The notes below the pieces were generated by a model. It saw only the letters and a list, made by a program, of their open reading frames with translations, made no database searches and was not told the DNA's origin. Shown in pieces: positions 1 to 11,816 of a DNA stretch of 64,000 nt; the stretch's first letter is position 1; every line of letters begins with the position of its first letter. This DNA is from Epiperipatus broadwayi (Eukaryota; Onychophora; Udeonychophora; Euonychophora; Peripatidae): contig JAQFVV010000036.1 in NCBI GenBank assembly GCA_028023455.1, positions 7,497,576 through 7,561,575 of the forward strand, in the 5' to 3' direction. A program made the translations under genes and the position numbers.

Positions 1-3000
1 AGTGCTGGTAGTTAATCCGCAGATTAATTATTTGCCACTTTCTGTATTTTTACACTCATTCCTACGCTGGTGGTTAATCTGCGGAATTGTGTAATTATAT
101 TTGTTGCTTTATGGTGGTGTATAAACTCACAGGGCATTCAGTATTCCTATGTGTAGATGTTTGCATCCACAGGGATATCATTTTACTTTATAAATGTAAG
201 TTTGGGCAAAGTCTTTGCGCTATGTTGCTAAAATCTTTTTTTTTTTCATCTATAGGTATAACCTGTGGGTTTGGTCATAAAGTGTAGTAGGGCATCTTAT
301 CTAAATTATCTCCATAATGTATTACATGTTTGTTAATTAATATTTTAACTTAACTAAAATTTGAATCTTCACTTTGGTTTAGCATTGCATTGTAGCTAAT
401 TCCTGCAAATATAATATACTAAGTTTATAGTATAGGTTCATTGGTTCTGGAGCTGACACATTAAGTATTTCATGATTTGATGTTGAATTCCAGTATTTTC
501 CTCAAGGCAGAAATTAAATCAAATTATAATAAAATGTATGATTAGGTTTTTATAAAACTGTGCCTATGATATATCTATTGAAGTAAACAAATGGAATGAT
601 AATCTATTTATTTATTTGTTTATTTATGTATTTATTTATTATATTAAAACATCATATATCAATTATTTGTTGATAATAATTTGTAAATAAATATTAATTT
701 ATAATTAAACTTATGTGCCTTTGCTATTTGTCATTCATAAAACCAGAAATCCTATATCTTGAAAAGACCATACATTAGGGTATACTGTTGGCAATATGAC
801 ATTTAAGAGTCTTAGTAATGTTTTGGGAAAATATTTGAATGCTTTTGTTCTCGGTAGTTTATGATGTGTGGGGTACAATAAAATCCCATTTGCCTTTTTC
901 ATCACTTTAGATTTGCTTTGTTGATTCTAGTACATGATATAAAATTGATTGATTTTATAAACTTATAAACAAATTTACTAAATAATGCTATGATTGAATT
1001 TATTTTCTTAGTGTTATAATTGTAATTCATCAAACATAACAAGAGTCTCACTGCTATTTATTAAATTATAAATTTAAGTTTATAAGAAAAGAACCCAAGT
1101 TTTCCATGCTTTTTATTATTGCAAAGCTCATACCTAGATGAGCATTTGTACCAAAATCATATATGTCATCCTAAAATTCATAATCTTTAATAGTTCCACA
1201 AATTATGCTATCTTGTCTATGGTTGGCCATAAGATCTCATGCAATGAAAATTGTAGATTAAGATTTTGGAGGATAATAAAAGTTACAGAAGTATAATTTG
1301 TCTTAAGTAATATAATGTAATCCTACATACTGTTACGATAGGTCTTCATAGTGTACCCTGGCTGCAACCAGATTAGACCATAACAATTTCATATTATACA
1401 AATAATTTCACTTGTTGTGACCTGATCAGACTTTCAGTTACAGTTTTTTGGCATGCAATGTGGCAGGCTTGATTACTTATGTTCACCACATGTTCTCCAG
1501 ATTTTGGTTACAATATATAATTGTAACTGAAGTCTGAGCACATGTAGCAAATCTAAGTATTTGAGCCTACCACATTGCGCCAAAAACCGTAAACAAAATC
1601 TGGAGCACATGTGGTGAACATAAGTAATCAAACTTACCACATTGCATGCTAAAAACTGTAACCGAAAAGTTTGGTTAGGTCAGAACAAACAAAATTAATG
1701 ATATAACATGAATTGTTATGATATAATCTGGTCACGGCCAAGGTACACTGCGCAGACCTATCATAGCAATATGTGAACAGTACATTAGACAAATTATAAG
1801 TATGTAATTTTACTATCCTTCAAAACTTTAATCTGCGATTTTTCATTGCATGAGACCTTATGGCAGACCATGGTCAAGATTATATAATTTGTGGAACTAC
1901 TAAAGATTATTCTTTAAGAGTGTCATATATGGTTTTGGTACAAATGCTAGTCTAGGTATGAGCTTTGCAATAATAATAAGCACAAAAAACTTGGGTTCTT
2001 TCTTTATAAACTTAAATTTATAATTTAATAAATAGCAGTGAGACTCTTGTTATATTGATGAATGACAATTATAACATTAAGCAAATAAATTTAATCATAG
2101 CATTACCTGATAAATCTGTTTATAAGTTTATAAAATCAATCAATTTTGTATCATGTACTAGAATCAACAACGTAAAGCTAAGGTGACGGAAAAGGCAAAT
2201 GGGATTTTATTGTACCTTATACATCATAAACTACCGAGAACAAAAGCATTCAAATGTTTTCTCAGAATATTACTAAAACTCTTATGTCATACTGATAACA
2301 GCATGTACTCCAATTTATGCTCTGTTCAAGATATAGGATTTCTGTTTTTATGAATGACAAATAGCAACGACACAGTAAGTTTAATTATAAATTAATATTT
2401 ATTTACAATTTTATGATTAACAAATAATTGATGTAGGACGTTTAATATAATAAATTGATACATAAATAAACAAATAAATAAATAAAATATCATTCAATTT
2501 GTTTCCTTCAATAAATATATCATAGGCACAGTTTTATAAAAGCCTAATCATAAATTTTATTATAATTTGATCTAATTTCTGCCTTGAGGAAACTATACTG
2601 AAATTCAACATCAAATCATGAAATACCTAATGTGTCAGTTCCAGAAACAATAAACCTATACTATAAACCTATAATAATATAATAAATAATATTATATTTG
2701 CAGGATTTAACTATAATGCAATGCTAAACCAAAGTGAAAATTCAAACTTCAGTTCAGATAAAATATTAATTAACAAACAGTTAATCATTATGAGGATAAT
2801 TTAGATAAGATGCCCTGCTACACTTTATGACTGAACTTATAAGTTATACTTATAGATGGAAGAAGATGATTTTAGCATAATTATACAAAATACTTTGCCC
2901 AAACTTACATTTATGAAATAAGATGATATTCTTGTGGATACATTCATCTACACATAGGAATGATACAACACTGAGTGCCCTGTGGGTTTATACATCATCA

Positions 3001-3110
3001 TGAAGTAACAAATATAATTACACAATTCCACGGATTAACCACCAGCATAGGAATGAGTGTAAAAATACAGAAAGTGGCAAATAATTATTCTGCGGATTAA
3101 TCACCAGTGT
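1..3110. repeat. Imperfect palindrome of about 3.1 kb (giant foldback repeat)
   Basis: The left arm (about 4-1506) reappears as its reverse complement in the right arm (about 1590-3108), with the symmetry centre near 1550. Examples of paired blocks are 833-861 with 2227-2255 and 1342-1390 with about 1709-1756. The arms differ by many substitutions and small indels, so this is an old duplication or a mobile foldback element rather than an exact assembly mirror. Each end carries two copies of a motif close to GCTGGTGGTTAATCYGC, at about 4-29 and 65-88 on the left and 3023-3048 and 3083-3110 on the right. The centre (1507-1527) has a small hairpin, GTTACAAT / ATTGTAAC with a 5-base loop. No arm encodes a recognisable protein. 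The left edge lies at the window boundary, so a target duplication cannot be checked. A non-autonomous foldback DNA transposon is the best guess; this is inference. Confidence 0.85.
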
Positions 3111-4927
3111 AGACTAATTCCCTGTAACATTATAAAGCAGTATAAATATTTACTTCATATCTAAAGTGCAAAATCATCCTCCTCAGTTATTCTGACAATT
3201 CAGAAAAACACCAGCATTTTAGCAGATGTGGGTTCATACATAATGAAAAGTGTTTCAATAATAAGGACAACTAATATACTGATTTATCTTGCATAAAATA
3301 TAAACATAGTAACAATGTAATACAAGTGACATGAGTATAGGAACAGACCCTGGAAAGACTCATAAGACACTTCGTGAGAGGTTCACACACCATAAATTTA
3401 TTAGTAATTCTTAAGCTTTTTGCAAGCGCTATTTATTTCCTCAAACAAATATTCTATTCAATCCCATGAATTTAATTTAAACATAGTAAAAGTATAAATC
3501 ATGAACATCACATATAAGTTCATATAACAATAAAATTAAAATTAATTCATTCTTACTCAAATACATAAATAAAAATATACAACATTTTTAGAATATTAAA
3601 TATTATCCATGAAATCAATATAAAATGTCTTGAACAATAAATACACATTACACAAAGTAATAATTATAAATTATAGCCGAATTCCATAAATGTGATTATA
3701 TCCGTTTGTTCTAGTTATTATGAGTACTTGTAAATTAATGAATTTTACGTGGATTTTATGAATATGAGATAATTCCAAAAGCATGACATGTAGAGTTTAA
3801 ATGAAAATGTTCTTCATAAGTTATTAAATTCTACATTTTTATCTAGCAGTTCTAAGTTTCTGATATTAATTTATCTATCTACATTTAAATCTAGGAATAA
3901 CAATTAGAGCAAAATAATTTAATAATTATTACATTATTGGCGATTGAAATCAGAAAATATTTTTAGTTAATTGTTAAAAGGCTGTAACCATTATTCAAGT
4001 AGTAAACAAATTAAATAGTAAATACATTACTGGCAGTATACGTTCAGATAAGATAGTCAATTCTTTATTATTTAAATGATATGCAGAACCACAGAACCAT
4101 TAAAGTAGCGTTTCAATAAAATTTAAAATTTAAATTTAATTTTAAACTCCCCCTTTTTTTTTTAAAAGTAAGGTTTTCATGTCCGAAAAACATCTGCAAT
4201 TAAAAGATTTATTTAATGTTGCCAGTTTGCATGCAATAAAATATTCCAAAACATACTGACCTTCTGCTATTAATTCTACTTTTTAAGTTAAATGTTCTGA
4301 CATATTTCAAATGTAGATATTGAGCAAATTATTAGCGATTTGATTTGATTTGATTTAATGACCGGCAGACTTGAACAGTCTCTTTAAATTCAGCAATTCA
4401 TACTATTATTAAATATCACCATTTTATATTTAAATTCATATGAGAATTCTTGCTTAATCTGTTTGCTTGTCAATTATTTTTAAATATGTTGAACATGTTT
4501 TGCTTACATTTTATTCTTACACCATTTTGTCTCTTAATAATAAAAGAATGCTATAACACTGAAATGCACACGTGTTTATTATATTTTTATCTAATAATTA
4601 AAAACTAGTTAAATAAATGGCTTTTGAATTAAATGAAAATAATTTCTAAGATTATTTTAAAGAAATAAGAATTATTATTATTTTTAATCACATTACAGGT
4701 TAAACATATTTGACCCAAATCAGTGGATGGAAAAGAGCAATTTTAAATACCTTAAAATAATACAGGCACTAAGCAAGGCAAAATATTACTTATTCTCACC
4801 AATTAATTATTTTGAATGCAAGTAAATAGTCTGTTCAGAATGCAAACCAAGGCAATCAAATCACCAAGAAGAAAAAAAAAATGTTAAACCAGTTCTATCA
4901 ATCTTTATATTTTACACTAAAATATAA
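3111..4927. other. AT-rich stretch without recognisable genes
   Basis: I see no coding region or RNA gene here. It is AT-rich DNA with short homopolymers (a T run and A run near 4150 and 4870) and a small TTTGA-type repeat near 4340-4360. It may be intergenic or intronic. Confidence 0.5.
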
Positions 4928-5533
4928 GTTTACAATATATATATATATACAAACATACACTCAATTTACAATTGTTATTTATAGATAGCTATACTCTGTT
5001 TGCTACTGTTGGTGGAGTATAATTCCCAGTTTTAGGGTGAGCTGTTGAAGAAGGACTGTACAAGCTCTTACAGATTTCTACTCATTTCTAGTTGTACTAG
5101 ACAGGCTGCCTCATGAATAGATAGATATGTTGACTCTTCTGATTGTAACAACAGCTTGCCTTGAGTTGGCTTTGGTTTTGGAAGCTTTTAATCCTAATGG
5201 GCACTTGCCTCACTATGCAAACATTAGTTTAAATAGCTATAACCTGGAGAACTATCACTTCTGTTTAGGATAGCAGGAGTTTCCTTTGACTGTATAGGGA
5301 GAACCAGGCTACTGTTATTCAGGTTTAACAATTGTTCTCTGATCTTACCTTCAAAAAGGCTGGCTATTTATTGCCATATCTCCAAACTTCATGGAAACAT
5401 TCAGATTCAGTGAGCATCATTTCCTATTGATCATGTGTACACGCATTGGTTAGTGACACTGGATACTCAATCTGATTGTAATAAGAAAGGAACCTGGACT
5501 AGTCATTATTTAAAGGCAAGGTAAGATATGACT
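4928..5533 (-). repeat. Direct repeat copy 1, possible decayed 3' LTR
   Basis: This segment is clearly homologous, in the same orientation, to 7550-8137. Shared landmarks include TTCCCAGTTYTAG, AACAGCTTGCCTT or GACAGCTTGCCTT, GCAGGAGTTTCCTT and the terminal GAGATATGAC block. Divergence is visible throughout. Because the two copies flank a region with a minus-strand gag zinc knuckle and protease relic, they can be read as the LTRs of an old retrotransposon, this one being the downstream LTR. The low-coordinate boundary is blurred by a TA-rich run. They could also be two copies of an unrelated interspersed repeat. Confidence 0.7.
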
Positions 5534-6002
5534 TTCCTTCCCCTGGCTAAAATTAGCCTTGGTGAACATAATCATGCAAGTGCATTGAAAGTCATCTTCA
5601 CATTGTTGTTTCTGGCTTGTTAATGTTCTCAACATGTCCATTGTTGTCATAGTTTGGAGTTCTTGAAACTGAAGGTTGATTAATCTAATTTTTTCTTTGG
5701 CAATGATGTTGTTGTCCATCAGCTGTTTCAATCACTACTGTTTGAAGCCCTATATATGCCTTTACCACTGCTTGTTATGTTTTGACTTAGATCATAACTT
5801 CTGGAATTCATTTGATGGTTTCCCTAAACATGTAGCATAGAACATGAGTACCCTATCTGATTTTTTGTACTCTTAGTCTTGTGAATTATTTTAGGCCTCA
5901 AACCTGGATTAATTACTTCTGGGCAGACCTTGTTTGAATTTATTGTTGTGAGCTCGTTCACTTTAGTCACTGTAAAACCTAAATGAATGAACCAGTCATG
6001 TT

Positions 6003-6224
6003 CTAATCAATTCTCTGCTTATTAGCAGATACAAGAGACAAATATTTATTTCTATTGGTCATTGTAACCTTCATTCTTGTGTGACTTAAGAATGCTACTG
6101 GATTGCGTTGGTAATTAGTTTTTGTTTTGTTGACAAGATGCAGCTGAAATTTTTTACCCTTATTATTGATAGACAATATCTTATTTGACACTGTGGATAC
6201 TGCAGATCCTGTGTTCAGTTCCAT
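6003..6224 (-). pseudogene. Retropepsin-like protease relic of an LTR retrotransposon
   Basis: A 73-codon minus-strand reading frame starts with MELNTGSAVSTVSNK, which fits the active-site block of gypsy-type retropepsins (normally D-T/S-G-A/S; the catalytic Asp appears here as Asn). The enzyme would cleave the Gag-Pol polyprotein during particle maturation. The frame lies just downstream, on the minus strand, of a CCHC zinc-knuckle relic at 6333-6647, which is the expected gag-to-pro order. The rest of the frame is only weakly protease-like, and no RT, RNase H or integrase follows before the flanking repeat. The Asp-to-Asn change and missing downstream domains make it non-functional. The identification rests on one motif plus context. 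Confidence 0.5.
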
Positions 6225-6227
6225 TAA

Positions 6228-6305
6228 ACATCACATGATCACCATTTCTGGCTTGCACTGAGTGGCACTATTGTATGGAGAGTTTTGCCTGTTTTATTCT
6301 GTTCC
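6228..6305 (+). repeat. Foldback-family repeat, copy 1
   Basis: It starts with the family end CATCACATGATCACCATTTC and continues into one hairpin arm (TGGCACTATTGTATGG, GAGAGTTTTGCCTGTTTTA). Related sequence occurs near 13847, 16231-16480, 23013-23160 and 43738-43880. Here the arm lies in the opposite direction relative to the CATCACATG end compared with the 43738 copy, as expected if hairpin arms invert or are lost. Confidence 0.65.
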
Positions 6306-6332
6306 ATTGCGACCCGCATGTTTGAAACAGAA

Positions 6333-6647
6333 TCATTGTTTCTCACATTGTTTATGCAAGCAATTGGTTTTTTTTTTTGACTTTAAATTGCATTTTTTGC
6401 CTTTTGGAATGGATTCATCCATTCTTTCATTAGCTACTTGTTTCCTTTTAAAACAGCAGTTTTTGTTTAACCAATATACTTGCAATGTGTACACTGTATA
6501 GTAGTGTGGACATTCTGTGTGTACATGTATTGATATATTACATCTGTAGCAACACTTATTGTTCATTGTTGTTGATTTCTTTGAGCTGTCTGCTGGTTGC
6601 TTGACCAACCTGGTGTTCTGCTCAATGCTTTGAGTATTATAATTCAT
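6333..6647 (-). pseudogene. Gag nucleocapsid zinc-knuckle relic
   Basis: This 104-residue minus-strand frame contains CYRCNISIHVHTEC, a C-x2-C-x4-H-x4-C zinc knuckle typical of retroelement Gag nucleocapsid, which binds genomic RNA. It is followed by a lysine-rich tail, common in nucleocapsid proteins, and then by the protease-like relic at 6003-6224. A foldback-family repeat lies between the two (6228-6305) and may interrupt the original gag-pro junction. The N-terminal capsid part of Gag is not recognisable. Single zinc knuckles also occur in other proteins, so the call depends on the neighbouring protease-like frame and the flanking direct repeats. Confidence 0.5.
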
Positions 6648-6659
6648 TTTTTTCCAATA

Positions 6660-7549
6660 GCTTTGCTTGGCTATCTGTTGATTCTGCTAGATTTGCTTGA
6701 GACACAAGTGAATTCAAAGGTTATGTCAGAATCTATTAGGAGCCTGATTCTAAGATTATGATTGCTCACCCCGCAGATTAAATGATTTCCTAGAGATTCA
6801 TTAAGGAAGTCTTTAAAATCACATTATCATGCTAATAAAAGAATTCTAACAGCAAAATCATTAGGTTTATCTCCTTTCCCTTGGATACAAAGATTGAAAT
6901 GATAACTCTGTATTATCATTAGGGGTTTAGGCATAAAAAAGTGGCTTAGTAGAGATAATGCTTTGTCAAATACTAGGTCAGCCAGTATCTGTCATTGTAA
7001 TTTAAGGATCTCATAAGTCTGGCATCTAATTATTGACATAAGTGTGGATAATTTCAACTCAGGCCTTTTGATTTTATTAGGCTGGATCGAATGCTTCAAT
7101 TCTGATATTTTCTTCATTTTTATATCATGAGAAGAAAAAGTTTCTTTAATTTATGCAAGTCACCACTCAGAATGATCTTTTAATGTTTATTCGATGAACT
7201 GCTGTTATACCTGTCAATTTTTGCACAGCTTCCTTACAAGCAGTTGTCCCGGGTTCGCTTCCCGACCGATGTTTTGACACAAAAATCTAACAACCCACTG
7301 GGGAAATTTCTGTCTTTATTATTAAGAGTAACCACTCTTGATCAGTGTGTCAATAAAACTATAGAATCAAAGTCAATTTTTTCTAAATAATGACAAAATC
7401 TAGCAACCCAAGGGGGCAAGATTTTGTTGTTTAAAACTTTTTTCCCAGCTGTAGGGGGGGGGGGAATATTTTGCTGACTGCACCAAATCTGTTATGTTTA
7501 GTCACGATTATACATATAAACACAAACAAGCATACATACATTTTATAAT
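6660..7549. other. Non-coding interior of the decayed element, with a tRNA T-arm-like motif
   Basis: No protein-coding region is recognisable. Near 7244-7263 the sequence GTCCCGGGTTCGCTTCCCGA closely resembles a tRNA T-arm and pol III B box, but I could not find a convincing A box at the right distance, so it may be a SINE remnant. A G run occurs at 7454-7464. Confidence 0.35.
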
Positions 7550-8137
7550 ATGTTTATTAGTAATATATAGATACAAAAATACACTCGATTTGTTTGCGGG
7601 GCATAGTTCCCAGTTCTAGAGTGAACTGTTGAAAAAGGAAGTGTATGTGCCCTTATAAAATTTTTATTTACTTCCAGTTATACTTGACAGCTTGCCTTAT
7701 GAGTAGGTACTGCGACTCTTCCAGCTGTAATGACAGCTTGCCTTAAGTCGGCTTCAGTTCTGGAAACTTCCAGTCCTAAATGCAGACATGTTATGCTGCT
7801 TAACCATTAGCTTAAATAGCTATAGGCTGGAGAACTCTCAGCAATGTTCAGGTTAGCAGGAGTTTCCTTCCTTTGTATAAGGAAAACCAGGTTACTGTTA
7901 TTTAGGTCTAGCAGTTGTTCTCTGACCTTACCTTCAAAAGGTTGGCTATTTATTGTCATATCCCAACCTACATGGAAACATTCGAATCCAGTGAGCATTA
8001 TTACTTATTGGCCTGCTCTTGCCATTGGCCATGTGTTATGTCTTTATATATGGATTGGTTAGTAGAATGAATGCTCAATTCTGATAAGAAAGGAATATGA
8101 ACTAGTTTATTATTTGATGTCAAGGTGAGATATGACA
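7550..8137 (-). repeat. Direct repeat copy 2, possible decayed 5' LTR
   Basis: Second copy of the repeat at 4928-5533, same orientation, about 2.6 kb away. If the element is read on the minus strand, this would be the upstream LTR: it begins with TG at 8137 (TGTCATATCTCACC) and has a TATATAAAGAC box-like sequence near 8040. An unbroken 63-codon frame at 7807-7998 on the minus strand lies within it but has no recognised function. No clear tRNA primer-binding site is visible next to the inner edge, which weakens the LTR reading. Confidence 0.65.
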
Positions 8138-8985
8138 TACACAGGCGTATTTTTTTGTGTGTGTTTTGTAAATATTGTATTATTGTCAAAATAGGTTGTA
8201 GCTTATTTTATATAAAAGAGATAGATGTCGCTATGTAGATCGTAAATGCAAAATAGTTAAGCACAAAGGGTAAAAATTAATATTTGTCGAAAAGAGCTTT
8301 TATGTGTATGATTATCATTATTAGGTATATATATTATTGCTGTTATATAAAAATATTTTATATCGTATGATTTATTTTAATATATGTAAAAGCAACGTAA
8401 TGAATTAAACTTTTTTCCATATTTTTCTGAAAAAACTAGGACATTTTTCCCGTTATTTAGAAAATCATTAGAAAAATTGGATTACTAAAATAAAAAATAT
8501 TGTTTAATTTAAAAGATTTATCACGTGATTATTTCTCTCGCATTTTCCTTGTTCACGTTCTCGTTAATGTTAATTTAATACGAATTTTTAAACTTTCTTC
8601 CAAGTGCACAAATTTGGATGTAATATGACTGAAAGTAGATTACCGTAAGTTATTTGCTTATTAATTTACCATATGAAGAAAAATAAGGCAAAGTTTGAAA
8701 CATTTAAGTAATTAATTTGAGTTATATGTGAATATATTTGCTTATTATTACCGCGGTATAATGATTTACTATAAAGTTTGCGTTTCTTTGAAACAATATT
8801 TAGCTTTATTTTATATAGCTTTTTTTTTTCTTTTTTGTCAGTTAAATATTAAATTAATTTATAACTTGTAGATATTTAAAAAAACTCTTATTACTTAATG
8901 CATACTTTTATTTTTACTTCTATGTTGATAATATTAGAATAGTATCGATAGATTAGGTTTATAACCGCATGGTAGTGTTTTCTTC
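8138..8985. other. AT-rich stretch without recognisable genes
   Basis: No supported coding region. It ends at the 9-bp direct repeat GTTTTCTTC (8977-8985), which is the left target duplication of the adjacent Merlin element. Confidence 0.5.
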
Positions 8986-9230
8986 GGTAAAAGTTCACTA
9001 TAACGGTCTATGGTTGTTTGCCCTCTATTGTTTAAAATTTAAACTAAATTGCTTGAGAATCTGACGTGTATGTTATTATATTACAAATAAATTAAAATTT
9101 AATCAAATGTAAAAGATAATAATAATAAAAAAAAAAACCTTTTGAATGTTGGATTAATTACACGACATTAATTAAAAAAACATTTACCTTTTTAAATATA
9201 ATTACGTCTTATACAGACTGGGAAGTTGGA

Positions 9231-9281
9231 GACTGCTGATGTTATTGTACGCAGCCCAGCCATCTGAAATAATGTGCGTAC
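9231..9281 (-). repeat. Antisense 51-bp copy of the Merlin transposase gene
   Basis: These 51 bases are the exact reverse complement of 9681-9731, which lies inside the transposase sequence and encodes the second-Asp region. Together with 9185-9231 (inverted match of 9942-9988), the block 9185-9281 equals an inverted copy of 9681-9988 lacking the 210 bases between. CTC is present at both deletion edges, suggesting microhomology. Confidence 0.85.
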
Positions 9282-9405
9282 ACTGTCTACAACTTAAGAA
9301 TTTAAAATAACTACATTTATAGCACATGTTGCAAAAAAAAAGACACCTTATGTGTTCAACTGCGCGAATTACACGCATACGTGTACAGTTTTATAGTTAC
9401 AAAAG

Positions 9406-9955
9406 ATGTCTGCTACATGCTTAGTACCTGATAGTGAAATTTTAAGCGTTGCTGCTATTCTGGCAGAAGAATGGAATATGCGTGGATTTGATGACAATGG
9501 GGAGCCATTAATCGTCGAAATAGACGAAACCTACTATTTCCACCGAAAATATCACAGGGGGGCTATGCGGACAGGTGTTTGGCGTCATAGAGAGAGCATC
9601 AAGAAAGTGCTTCTTGATAGAAGTGGCAGACAGGACGGCTGATACACTGGAGGGCCTGATACAGCGGGTCATTTTACCAGGTACGCACATTATTTCAGAT
9701 GGCTGGGCTGCGTACAATAACATCAGCAGTCTCAACAATGGTGTGTATTTGCATTCGGTTGTCGTCCATCAGGAAAACTTCGTGGATCCCGAAGACCGAG
9801 ACATACACAGCCAGAATATTGAAAACATGTGGATGAGAGCAAAGCGTAAGCTGAAATTCCAATGTGGCATTAGCAGAGCTTTGTTTTCATCGTACCTGCA
9901 CGAATTGCCCTCCGGAGTAGATACAGCAATACCGCTTTTTTCTCCAACTTCCTAG
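9406..9955 (+). pseudogene. ISXO2-like Merlin transposase, frameshifted
   Basis: The enzyme would cut and paste the element by DDE/DDN-type strand transfer in the nucleus. The first frame (9406-9642) contains the first catalytic Asp in LIVEIDETYYFHRKYHRG. Homology moves to another frame at about 9575, where VFGVIERASRK continues the conserved sheet; the usual Gly-Gln-Trp-Val block is partly lost there, consistent with a small deletion. The second Asp is in HIISDGWAAY (about 9690-9720), and the third catalytic region is HSQNIENMWMRAKRK (about 9810-9855), with an Asn or Glu at the expected place. The N-terminal zinc-binding region usual in this family is not evident, and the C-terminus is short. 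With one frameshift the gene cannot make a full protein. Confidence 0.88.
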
Positions 9956-10307
9956 TCTGTATAGGACGTAATTATATTTAAAAAGGTATCTTTTACATTT
10001 GAATAAATTTTCATGTAATTGTAAGACAGTAGCATATACTTTTTTATTTTAAATTCTTAAGTTGTAGACAGTTTAAAATCTTAACTTTCAAAGAAATTAA
10101 AAGTAATTATTTTAATTAATGTCGTGTAATTAATCCAACATTCAAAAGGTTTTTTTTATTATTATTATCTTTTACATTTGATTAAATTTTAATTTATTTG
10201 TAATATAATAACATACATGTCAGATTCTCAAGCAATTTAGTTTAAATTTTAAACAATAGAGGGCAAACAACCATAGACCGTTATAGTGAACTTTTACCGT
10301 TTTCTTC

Positions 10308-11816
10308 TGTTGAGCTTGCCCTTCCAATGGTGTAGTTTCACCCCTATTTTTTTTTCTTATTTATTAAAATAAATGCATAATGTTTGTAAATTTTCATTAG
10401 AAAAAATTAACCTAAACTTTTTTGTATTAAAAGAAATGCACAGCATTTGCAATTTTCGTTAGAAAAAATTATCCTAAGTTTTTCGCATTAAGCCCAGAGT
10501 TTTACTGTAACATTAACGTGAGTATCGTGTGTTCCTCCAAAGAAGATAACTGATGTATTGTAAACGAACATATACGATATTACTTTTATACCAGTAAGAT
10601 ACCATATATATATAACAAAATACACAATATTAGTTAATAATAATATATTAAATCATCCATGGATCTTGCTTAAGCTATTTTAGCCCTAATGTAGACTAAG
10701 TAGGTCTATATACAGCCCTAGTGTTTTTGGCTTTCAGCGGGGACTAATAGGTCATAAGCCAACTATTTCTTACAAGTATCTATGCTTTGCTAATCCGATG
10801 ATGCCTTCAGCTTTATGATTTTTAGTTTACTCTTTCGTAGGGTCTCATTCTCTGGAGTAATTTTAATCTCAGAATGTTTTCCAAGTAATGTATTCTTAAA
10901 CCATTTTTTTTTTATCAGATAATTAATTCGGTAATGAAAATATTAGTTCTTATTCAGTAGATTCAAATAATCTAATTAGTCTTGGGCGCTACTGATAAAA
11001 AAACAATTATTTCATATAGTTATATATATATAATGTTTATATTGTAAACGCAATTATAAAAATATTAATTTTTTTTTGCAATGTATCATGAAAAGAAACG
11101 ATAAAATTACGATGTGAGATATTTTTATATTGTAAAGATTGGGGTTCTCTTTCACAATTTGCTTCACTTTTACAAATTTCATCATCTGCATGATCAACTC
11201 TTAGCCACCTTTTACCTGTAGGAAATGAACTGGATGTGTTCTTTGATTGAGAGAAATAAAAATATATTGGAAAGAACTTTGGGATAAAATAAATAAATAT
11301 TGGAAAAGCAATAGGTTGATAATCTTAAGAAAATAAATAATTATGATTGTAGCAAGGAGTATAAAGGTTTGAGAACATGATCTGATTATTTGTCAAAGGC
11401 AAATAAGTAATAATGATTTATCCTGGACCATTTTTATCATTCCACTTTTTTTTTGTAAGTTTATTTTCCTGATTGCCTCTGTATAAAATTTATTCCAATT
11501 TAAATACATACTTGTTCATTGATATATGCATAATTGGTTTATATATATAATTTATATCTTTCTTGAGGATATTATTTTTAAGTTATTATTTTCAAGTTAT
11601 TTATCATTGTTATCAACTAGTTAATTATAAATCACGATGACCATCCTAACTCATTGTTTTGATTAGAATAAATGTGGTCATCATTATAAGGCAAATACTG
11701 TATTTGTTTTTTTCCTTTTTTTTAAAATAAAATTTTAGGTTGCTATTTGTCTGAAGATTTTATAAGATCACAAACTTAAAATAATTATCACCATATGCAT
11801 AAGGTTTATTTTGTTG
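10308..11816. other. AT-rich stretch without recognisable genes
   Basis: No coding region or RNA gene is supported. A somewhat more GC-balanced island at about 10660-10900 looks like the body of an unidentified repeat, but I found no second copy in the window. Confidence 0.45.

Larger units (their letters stand above)
8986..10298 (+). mobile_element. Merlin (IS1595/ISXO2-type) DNA transposon, copy 1
   Basis: A 1313-bp element is bounded by near-perfect terminal inverted repeats of about 190 bp (8986-9175 and 10111-10298), starting GGTAAAAGTTCAC. It is flanked by an exact 9-bp duplication, GTTTTCTTC, at 8977-8985 and 10299-10307. Long TIRs beginning with GG, 8-9 bp target duplications and an ISXO2-like DDE transposase match the Merlin superfamily. 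The transposase gene (9406-9955) is frameshifted. Inside the TIRs are further inverted segments: 9185-9231 with 9942-9988, 9282-9310 with 10043-10072, and an antisense copy of part of the transposase at 9231-9281. The exact target duplication and closely matching TIRs suggest a fairly recent insertion; that age statement is inference. Confidence 0.93.

Noticed and set aside
87-287. 66-codon plus-strand frame in the palindrome
   Set aside because: It lies in the left arm, has no homologous intact frame in the right arm and no recognisable domain; probably chance.
4992-8142. 5-bp target duplication TACTC / TACAC for the decayed LTR element
   Set aside because: The low-coordinate repeat boundary is uncertain because similarity continues into the TA-rich run, so the apparent duplication may be coincidental.
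9508-9738. 76-codon minus-strand frame across the Merlin transposase
   Set aside because: It is the antisense shadow of the transposase coding sequence, which has clear catalytic motifs on the plus strand.
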